From Cystobasidiopsis lactophilus (Eukaryota; Basidiomycota; Agaricostilbomycetes; Agaricostilbales; Chionosphaeraceae), in contig BCIO01000001.1 in NCBI GenBank assembly GCA_001599975.1, positions 2,604,001 to 2,668,000 of the forward strand: a stretch of DNA of 64,000 nt. Reading direction: 5' to 3'. Made by a program: the position numbers and the translations under genes. The notes beneath the pieces are model-generated. The model searched no databases, was not told where the DNA came from, and was given only the letters and a program-made list of their open reading frames with translations. Positions 57,561-64,000 of this stretch are shown piece after piece. Each line of letters starts with the position of its first letter. The first letter of the stretch is position 1.

Positions 57561-58808
57561 TCAAACGCCCAACAGCGCCTTGCCTCCCACTTCATTGTCG
57601 AGCTTGATGGCTTCGGACAGTCCCATCCAATCAAAGAACTGGCGCGGCGTCTTTGAAGAAGATACATCAGCACAGGTTCACAATGCTTCTGACAGAGATT
57701 TGGACCTCACCATGCCTTGGGCTTGCTTGTCGTCTTTGCCAGTCTGCTTCAGAATTTCCAAGCTCTGGCGCATTGCCAAGAGCGCTGGTATGCAGGTCAC
57801 AAAGGGGTAGATGGCCATCTTCACGCCCATCTCGCGGGCCTCGTTGATGCTCCAATGAGGCGTGGTGCCGTTGGGGATGAGGTTGAGGAACAGCGGGATG
57901 CGGATCTCCTTCACGGCCCTCTCGACCTGGGCCTTGGTTTCGATTCCCTCGAGGAACGCCAAGTCAGCGCCGGCGTCGGCAGCGACGTTCAGCTGCCCCA
58001 GAAGCTCAGGTTTGTTGTAGGGGAAGGGCGAGCGGCTTACCCGAGCGATGGCCTCCTCAAGCCCAAAGCTTTGGAGAGCGTCGGTGCGTGCGATAATCAC
58101 CAGATCCGAGCCGATGCTCTTGCGCGCCGCCACGGCTGCTTTGATGCGGATTTTGAACTCGTCGGGCTCGACCAAGAGCTTGTTCTTCAGATGGCCACAA
58201 CGCTTGGCTTGGACCTGGTCTTCAAGGTGGAGCCCGGCGATGCCAGCTGCCGCGGCTCGTCAGGTGTGGTCTGTTCCACCGATGAAGAGCTGAGGGCATA
58301 CCTCTGTGGTATTCACGAACAGTGCGAGCAACCGCCTGCGCGGTCTTTCAGCTTTCTGTTGTTGTCGGCGTCATGCAGACCCCTTACAGTGGGACCGCCA
58401 AAGCCTGTCATTGTTGTCGTCAGCTCTGAGGCTAAAATTACTCTGGATCAATGGCACGCACCCGTATCAGCGTCGGCAACCAGAGGCGTCGTCATGTCGA
58501 TAGACGCGATCATGCCGGCGTTTTGGACGAAATCCGTCAGCCCAGCGAACGCAATGTCGGGAAGCCCCAGCTTCGAGGCCGTAGTTGCAGCTCCGCTTTG
58601 ATAAAGGCATTCGAAGCCGGCGGCGATCGCCAGGCGCTGTGGCTTGTGTGAGTGTCTGCTAACTGATGCACGCCTGATGACCGCTTACAGCAGATATGCC
58701 ATCGTAGACGCCTGGGGCCATCACACACTTGCCCTCTTCTGCCAGCATTTGGCGCAATTTGGTGGCGGGAGCGACGGCGACGCCTTGAGTTCCGTTGGTG
58801 TAAGTCAT
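57561..58808 (-). CDS. PEP-mutase/isocitrate-lyase superfamily enzyme
   Basis: Carbon-carbon lyase or hydrolase of the PEP mutase/ICL superfamily (relatives: oxaloacetate acetylhydrolase, 2-methylisocitrate lyase, 2,3-dimethylmalate lyase). The start at 58808 gives MTYTNGTQGVAVAPATKL, then EGKCVMAPGVYDGISA and LAIAAGFECLYQSGAATTAS. The metal-binding motif VADADTG-FGGPT is finished by a 17-nt exon (58388-58404). GIAGLHLEDQVQAKRCGHL carries the acid and the catalytic Cys typical of the lyase branch; PEP mutases proper lack this Cys. LVIIARTDALQSFGLEEAI and AFLEGIETKAQVERAVKEI continue the TIM barrel. A last exon after GTGAGG..AAAG gives TPRQFFDWMGLSEAIKLD, ending ALLGV at 57561. Substrate not assignable from motifs. 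Divergent from the carrier gene, 313 bp between starts. Confidence 0.9.
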
Positions 58809-59121
58809 TTGTTGAGTGTTGTCGGGAACGAAGAATGAAGTGAAGCAGTGAGTAATGGAATCGTTGAAGGAGTATGCCTGTTCAGAACTCAAAAAAAATG
58901 GATCAGCGCGTGCCTTCGGCTTCCACGCGGAAGTTTTTAAACACCGTCCTTCCGAATCGATTGATGCGGGGACCCCTTGCGCTCGATACACCATTACGCC
59001 AAACTATTTCAGGATTACCCACTGTATACACTGAACGGGTTCTCGCTTCATCTTCACCGAATGCCCTGAATGCCGCGCCTCCACACTGGTTGTCGATTTC
59101 GCTTTTGGTTCCACTTCAACA
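58809..59121. other. Divergent promoter of the lyase-family and carrier genes
   Basis: 313 bases between two start codons facing apart, so both genes could be controlled together. It has an A-run near 58891 and paired CGG/CCG-like triplets, but no convincing zinc-cluster operator was identified. Confidence 0.4.
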
Positions 59122-61375
59122 ATGGCTTCCTTCTCCCCTCAAGAAAAATCATCTGTCGACATGGTCGAATCCAGTTATGATGCCGAGAAGACACCTGTGG
59201 AGCGCCAACCCACTATCGGTGATGCTGCAAAGCATCAAATGAGCCACAAAGAGCGCAAGGTCGGCTCAAGCTGAACATCATCTGTCGGCCGTCACTGACT
59301 CTTGCCCCCCTAGGTCGTGACCAAGCTGGATGTCTTGATCCTGCCTTTGACGGCCCTCCTTTACTTGGCGGCCTACCTCGACCGTGGCAATCTGGGCAAC
59401 GCGCGCTTGCAGGGACTGCAGGCTACCGTCCTTGGCGGCAGTGACACCAAATACTCCGTCGCTCTCTCCATGTTTTTTGTTTCGTATATCTGCCTCAGCA
59501 TTCCTGCGACCTTGCTGTCCAAGCAAATTCTGCCGTCGACGGCCATCTCCATGGGTGCCTTGATCTGGAGCATTGCTGCGTCTGCTATGGTGAGCGGTAC
59601 AACGCGGATTAGCCGTACGAGGCTCATTTTCGTGCACAGGCTGGCTCTCAGACATACGGTGGCGTGATAGCAAGCCGCATTTTCATTGGTGTGGGCGAGG
59701 TTGGTTGGAGCATTTCTTTTTGGCGGTTTGGCTCTTTGCTGACCCCACACTTTTCTTCTTTCAGAGCTTCTTCTCGGTCGCCGTGGCCCTTTACTTCTCG
59801 CTCTTCTATCGCAAACACGAGAGTGAGCAAATTCCTGGCTGGGTGGCTGGCCTACCGCTCATCGCTGTTGTTACAGTTGCAAAGCGCTTAAGCTTCTAGT
59901 ATGCTCCACCTACTTTACACAATGACATCCTTTGAACGTTGCGTTCGACAGCATTGGCGCCGGCGTCACCAGTGGAGCCTTTGGGTAGGTTCTTTCGAGC
60001 GAGTTCGCTGTTGTGCTCAAGCCTGACTCCGTGAACACCGACGAACAGTGGCTTAATTGCATTTGGAGTGGCCCACATCAAGTCCTCGCTCGATACCTGG
60101 AGAATTTTGTTTCTCATCGAAGGCCTGCCCACGGTGGCGTTGGCCATCGTCACATTTTTCTGTCTGCCCTCTCGACCAGAGTTGACCCGCTACCTGAAGA
60201 CCGAAGAGCGCGACATCCTCATTCGTAGGCTGGCCGAAGACAACTTGAACGAGAGGTGCGTCTCTCAATTTCGTGATTTCTATCCTCAAGTCTCAAGTCC
60301 GACACCCGCACAGCCACGATGGCATCGACTTCAGAGGCGTCAAGCGCAGCCTCACCGATCCGAAGACGTACATCATCAGGTGGGACTTGAACGTGTGTGT
60401 CAGAGTTGTCCTGTACTAACGTTGAATGGCGAGTGCACAGTATCATCTACAGCTGCCTCAACCTGACCTTGGGATCGGTCTCGGGTTTCCTTCCGACCAT
60501 TATCAAGGCATTGGGCTATTCCAACGCCAGAGCGCAGCTTTTTGTGGTGCCTTGCTATGCGGTGGCGGTACGTCTCTTTGGTCTCTTTAAGACTCACTTG
60601 CCCCTGAGCGAAAAGAACTGACTGAGAGTGATCAGCTTGTGACTATGTTGATCATCAACTCCATCTCTGACCGACTTCGCCTTCGTGGACCCTTCTGCGC
60701 ACTTGTGTTCGCCGTCTCCGCCATCGGATGGATCATTCTACTGACGGTGGCCACCAATTACCACGTTCGATACTTTGCCTGGTGCGTACCAGCTGCTATG
60801 TTGTCCCGCTGGGGGGTTCGCTGACAGACTTTGAACCCCGCAGCTTCTGTATCGTTGTATGCCCCACTGTGCCACCGATGCCTTTTGACAGTGCTAATCA
60901 TCAAGCAGATTGGCGGATACAACGCTATACCTTTGTGCTTGTCCTGGACCGCCAACAACACCGGCTCTCAAAGTCAGCGAGCGACGTCCTTGGGCATGCT
61001 CAACACTGTGGGCCAATGCCTCTCCATCCTGGCTGCCTTCTCGTTTCCATCCAAAGAAGGTAAGCTCTATACTGTATGCCACTTGTGAACACGCCACAAA
61101 CTTGACGCGTTGTTGCCAGGCCCGAGATATGTCAAAGGCTGCTCCCTCAACATCGGTGCGTCCGCTGCCTTCTTTGCTGTTCGACGCTAGGCTCAAGGGC
61201 TTCTCTCGCAGCTTTCAACTGCCTTGCCATCATCCTCAGCCTCGGTATGACGCTTTATTATCACCTGGAGAACAAGCGTCGCGATAAGGTGGAGGGCGGC
61301 CCACCGGCTCCGCACGCGGTCGTCGACACCAAAAATTTTCACGACCTGGCGGTGGGCTTTCGCTATACTTTATAA
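59122..61375 (+). CDS. MFS carrier of the anion:cation symporter (Dal5/Tna1-like) family
   Basis: Plasma-membrane proton-coupled carrier; the family takes up organic anions such as allantoate, nicotinate, pantothenate or biotin. ATG at 59122 gives MASFSPQEKSSVDMVES. Twelve hydrophobic segments follow: LPLTALLYLAAYLDRGNLG (TM1 with the family LDRxNxGNA motif), YSVALSMFFVSYICLSIPA, SRIFIGVGE, FFSVAVALYFSLFY with a YRKHE loop, ILFLIEGLPTVALAIVTFF with LPSRPE, IYSCLNLTLGSVSGFLPTI and IKALGYSNARAQLFVVPCY. Then come LRLRGPFCALVFAVSAIGW, IKQIGGYNAIPLCLSW (after an intron), TSLGMLNTVGQCLSILAAF and FNCLAIILSLGMTLYYHLE. The tail ends GFRYTL at 61375. About ten introns. Substrate unknown; adjacency to the lyase-family enzyme hints at a carboxylate. 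Confidence 0.92.
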
Positions 61376-61504
61376 AGCAATGGGGCCCCAGGTGATGGGA
61401 CAATCGTAACTCTTCAATTCGGTGCAATCGGGATGCAAGCAAAACTTCCTTTCCTCTATGTACAATAATCACGTTCCTCCCTGGTGCGCTCTAAATGGCA
61501 CGGT

Positions 61505-62127
61505 CTAAACCTTGGCGGCAGCCTCGTCGAGCTTGGCGGCGGCGGCGTCAGTGGCTTGCTTGGCCTGGGTGGCCGCGTTGTCGATGTGAGCTTCGGCGGT
61601 AGCCTGGGTGGACGACGAAGGGGTGATCTTCTCGAGGGCGGCGGCAGCGTAGCCACGGGCCTGGTCCTGGTACGAAGGAGCAGTGCCGGGAACGGTCTCG
61701 TGAGGTTGGACGAAGCTGAGGGACGACGTCAGGGGGAGCACCCTTCGCCAAGATTTCAGCCACTCACTCGTGGGCACTCTTCAAAGCGTTGGCAGCGAGG
61801 GCCTTGGCGTCAGCGGCAAGCTCGCCGAGCGTCTTGTCAGTCTTGCCGGGGGCTTGCTGGCCCTCCAAGGTGGAGGCGGTCTCGGCAGCTTTTTCTACGC
61901 GGGCGGGCCGTCAGCTTCTCCTTCTGTCTTCAACATAGCACTTGTAACGTACCCTTGCCAAGGTGAAGTGCTCCTGCTGCATAGTTCGTTGCATCGCCCA
62001 CCAACGCAGTTGCTTGGTTGAGCAGGCTGTTCGATTGGTCCTGGACCTGCTCAAGCGCCGGGTCAGCACCAGCAGTATGCGCGTGAGGGTAACGTACGGC
62101 GTTGGCTGTGTTTTGCGCGGCAGACAT
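61505..62127 (-). CDS. Small Ala-rich LEA-like hydrophilic protein
   Basis: About 150 residues from four exons: MSAAQNTANA, VQDQSNSLLNQATALVGDA with NYAAGALHLGKE, KAAETASTLEGQQAPGKTD with ADAKALAANALKSAHE, and QPHETVPGTAPSYQDQARG with YAAAALEKI, ending LDEAAAKV (stop 61505-61507). The first intron has a GTACGT donor and a CAG acceptor. The sequence is Ala/Gln/Lys/Asp-rich, without Cys or Trp, with repeated amphipathic-helix character like LEA and other desiccation or stress proteins. No family was recognised beyond this resemblance. The upstream region holds an STRE-like AGGGG and a CRE-like TGACGTCA, which agrees with stress control. Confidence 0.65.
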
Positions 62128-62179
62128 ATTTGTATGGTTGTTGAGAGCGAAGAAGCTTTTAGGAGAGGAAGACGGGCCG

Positions 62180-62196
62180 CCCCTTCGTTGACGTCA
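62180..62196 (-). promoter_or_regulatory. STRE plus CRE-like palindrome
   Basis: CCCCT at 62180-62184 (AGGGG in the sense of the LEA-like gene) followed by a perfect TGACGTCA palindrome at 62189-62196, 53-70 bp before the LEA-like start and within the divergent promoter shared with the nuclease gene. STRE and bZIP/ATF-CREB sites drive stress genes in fungi; single copies give moderate support. Confidence 0.4.
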
Positions 62197-62371
62197 GCGA
62201 GGGCTTCAGCCTCCCTCTACCTTGTAGAGCGCTTCTGCCACGTCTTGCTATAGTTTGTGTCTTAAGAGCCTCTGCCCAGCGGGCGTTGGTTCATACAGAA
62301 CTGAACTAAACCAACACCACCGTGATCACCACAGACTGCCGCGGAAGTCTAAATCAAGTCTGAGGGCCCCT

Positions 62372-64000
62372 ATGTCCACCTTCAATGGCTGGTTCTCGGA
62401 GCTTGGCACCGTTTTTCGCGCGGACGACTTTTCCACGTCTGCCGTCGAGCCAAACTATTATCTGCTGTCCCACATCCACTCTGATCATTTGAGGCAAGCT
62501 ACTCCTTGCCTGGCCGCTGGAACAAGCGTCTCATCTGGCCGCGCAGAGGCTTGCGACGAAAAACGATGCGAGGCAACCTGCTCTGCACACGCACAACTTG
62601 GGATCTGGTGCGCCGCTTGGAATCGAATTTGGAGCGAGTCTTGTACACGACTGGTCTGAAGGAGACCAAAGTGCTCCCCTACAAAGCGTTGGAACAAAGG
62701 GTCCAGTTCGTGAGTAGTGGTCTCACCAAAGGTTGTTGAGTTAAAGAATGGTCGGGCAGACCGAGCTGGAGTACAACAAGCCCATTGATCTGCCAGGGTC
62801 AAGCGGCGATAGCCACTCTTACCGAGTGACGGCCATTGACGCCAACCACTGCCCGGGGTCGTCCATGTTCTTGCTCGAGGCATTCGCCAAAGCCAATCCC
62901 GCTGCTCCCACCAACGCCGTGCTGTACTGTGGCGACATCAGAGCTGATCCCAGCTGGGTCCAATCTCTTTGCTCCAATGTTGCTCTAGCGCCGTACATCA
63001 TCGCTGGGCGTAAAGTCTATCCTGGCCCTTCACGCACGCTGGACAATATATACCTTGATACCAGCGCTGCGCTTAGCAAGCGCGAGGTGCCATCCAAGGT
63101 GATGGAGCTCGTCCGTCTAAGAGACCTTGTCGTTCTGACTTTGCGCAGGCAGAGGCCATTCGGTGGACTTTGGAGCTGATGGCCCAGTTTCCTAACGAGA
63201 CCCTCTTCTATCTCAATGCATGGACGACTGGCTACGAAGACTTTCTCATCGCCGTATACGAGAGGTTCAATCAGAAGGTCTGTCGGGCCTGGCGCTTGTC
63301 CCTGGCCTGTCAAATGATGTAACAGCGCAGATCCACGTCGACCGCAACAAGTGGGAGCTGCTCAAATTCGTCCTGGGCCGCGCCAAGCGAGACACTATGT
63401 TCACCCGTTTGCCCAAGCAGACGCGCTTCCACGCTTGCGAAAGAGTCTGGCGCTGCGACGATGTGTGGACCTCCGGCCGCGGCGCATTCGAAATACCGAG
63501 GGACCAGCAGAATCTTCTTTACCAAGCCGGATGGCAAAAGGACTACGGCAAAAGCAAGCGAAACGCAGGCTGTGGTTGCTCGTTTGGCGCCCCTCAGTGC
63601 ATTGGACCGGGCTGTTCCCTCCCAGACCCTGACCAAAAGCACGTCGTCTATGTCAATCCAGCGGAACCCTTCTCTACAAGAGCGTACAAGATTTACCGGA
63701 CCAACTACCTCGGCAAACTGTCGCGACTGCAGGCCACTGACCAGACCCGTCACCAAATCGAGTGGCCCAATCATCTGGTTTGTTCTTCTCAAAGCCTTTA
63801 AGCTGCAAGTACAGTCAGACAATCAGACACCTCGTCTTCACGCAGATCCTGCCGATGTCTCGCCACTCCGCCTTGCCCGAGCTTCTCGCCTTCGTCTCGC
63901 TTTTTCAGCCGTCCACATTGTACCCCAACACGATCTACGATCAAGAACGGTTTCTGGACTACTTTGTTCTCGGTGTCAATTTCGCGGACTGCCTGGCGGA
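62372..64000 (+). CDS. SNM1/Artemis-type metallo-beta-lactamase nuclease, partial at 3' end
   Basis: DNA-repair nuclease of the beta-CASP metallo-beta-lactamase group (PSO2/SNM1, Artemis). ATG at 62372 gives MSTFNGWFSELGTVFRADDF, then YYLLSHIHSDHL, the HxHxDH metal motif. TDWD-like parts (TRTTWDLVRRLESNLERVL) and YRVTAIDANHCPGSSMFLLE follow, with AIDANHCPGS corresponding to motif 3. NAVLYCGDIRAD (motif 4 Asp) and NIYLDTSAAL come next. Later exons give AIRWTLELMAQFPNETLFY, IHVDRNKWELLKFVLG and ACERVWRCDDVW, a Cys-rich loop CGCSFGAPQCIGPGC, IYRTNYLGKLSRLQATD and the beta-CASP part PMSRHSALPELLAFV with LFQPSTLYPNT. The coding region runs off the right edge. Family certain; Artemis versus Pso2 type not decided from this part. 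Confidence 0.88.

Overview
The window is nuclear DNA of a fungus, most likely a basidiomycete yeast or a basidiomycete with a compact genome. Genes stand on both strands about every 2.3 kb. Nearly all are cut by several very short introns (about 45-65 nt, mostly GT..AG with a CTGAC/CTAAC-like branch site just before the acceptor), and intergenic spaces are often under 150 bp. Protein families such as the F-box protein with a fungal-type zinc-finger-like insert, the OTT_1508-like deaminase, the Zn2Cys6 regulator, the Hal4/Sat4-type kinase and the anion:cation-symporter-type MFS carrier fit the fungi. The intron density and moderately high GC (judged by eye, not counted) favour Basidiomycota, possibly Pucciniomycotina; the genus is not established.

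Layout. 0-9.2 kb: 3' part of LYS1 (cut by the left edge), a small mitochondrial-looking protein, a large LRR-RhoGEF, and coatomer epsilon. 9.3-18.8 kb: NudE dynein regulator, copper amine oxidase, the 51-kDa flavoprotein of respiratory complex I, and galactokinase. 18.9-32.5 kb: F-box protein, DPH2, a 3' fragment duplicated from RRB1, the OTT_1508-like deaminase, RRB1 itself, a second orphan mitochondrial protein and an unrecognised acidic protein. 32.8-47 kb: an orphan type II membrane protein with an EGF-like motif, IPI1, an intron-rich polyubiquitin gene holding a 420-N assembly gap, a SNF2-type helicase and TMEM19. 47-64 kb: two tandem prostaglandin-reductase-like oxidoreductases, a Hal4/Sat4-like kinase, a possible small cluster (Zn2Cys6 regulator, PEP-mutase/isocitrate-lyase-family enzyme, MFS carrier), a LEA-like stress protein, and a SNM1/Artemis-type nuclease cut by the right edge.

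Most genes are unrelated housekeeping functions packed tightly: ribosome assembly (RRB1, IPI1), translation-factor modification (DPH2), vesicle traffic (COPE), lysine synthesis and respiration. The only group that looks functionally linked is 54.8-61.4 kb, where a regulator, a lyase-family enzyme and an organic-anion-type transporter are adjacent. I saw no transposon, LTR element, tRNA, rRNA or CRISPR. The most notable structural features are four inferred micro-exons (9, 15, 17 and 19 nt), two inferred GC-AG introns, a 4-bp ATGA overlap between two eukaryotic coding regions, a 73-bp divergent promoter, and a duplicated 3' gene fragment. All exon boundaries were read by eye from splice motifs and family similarity.
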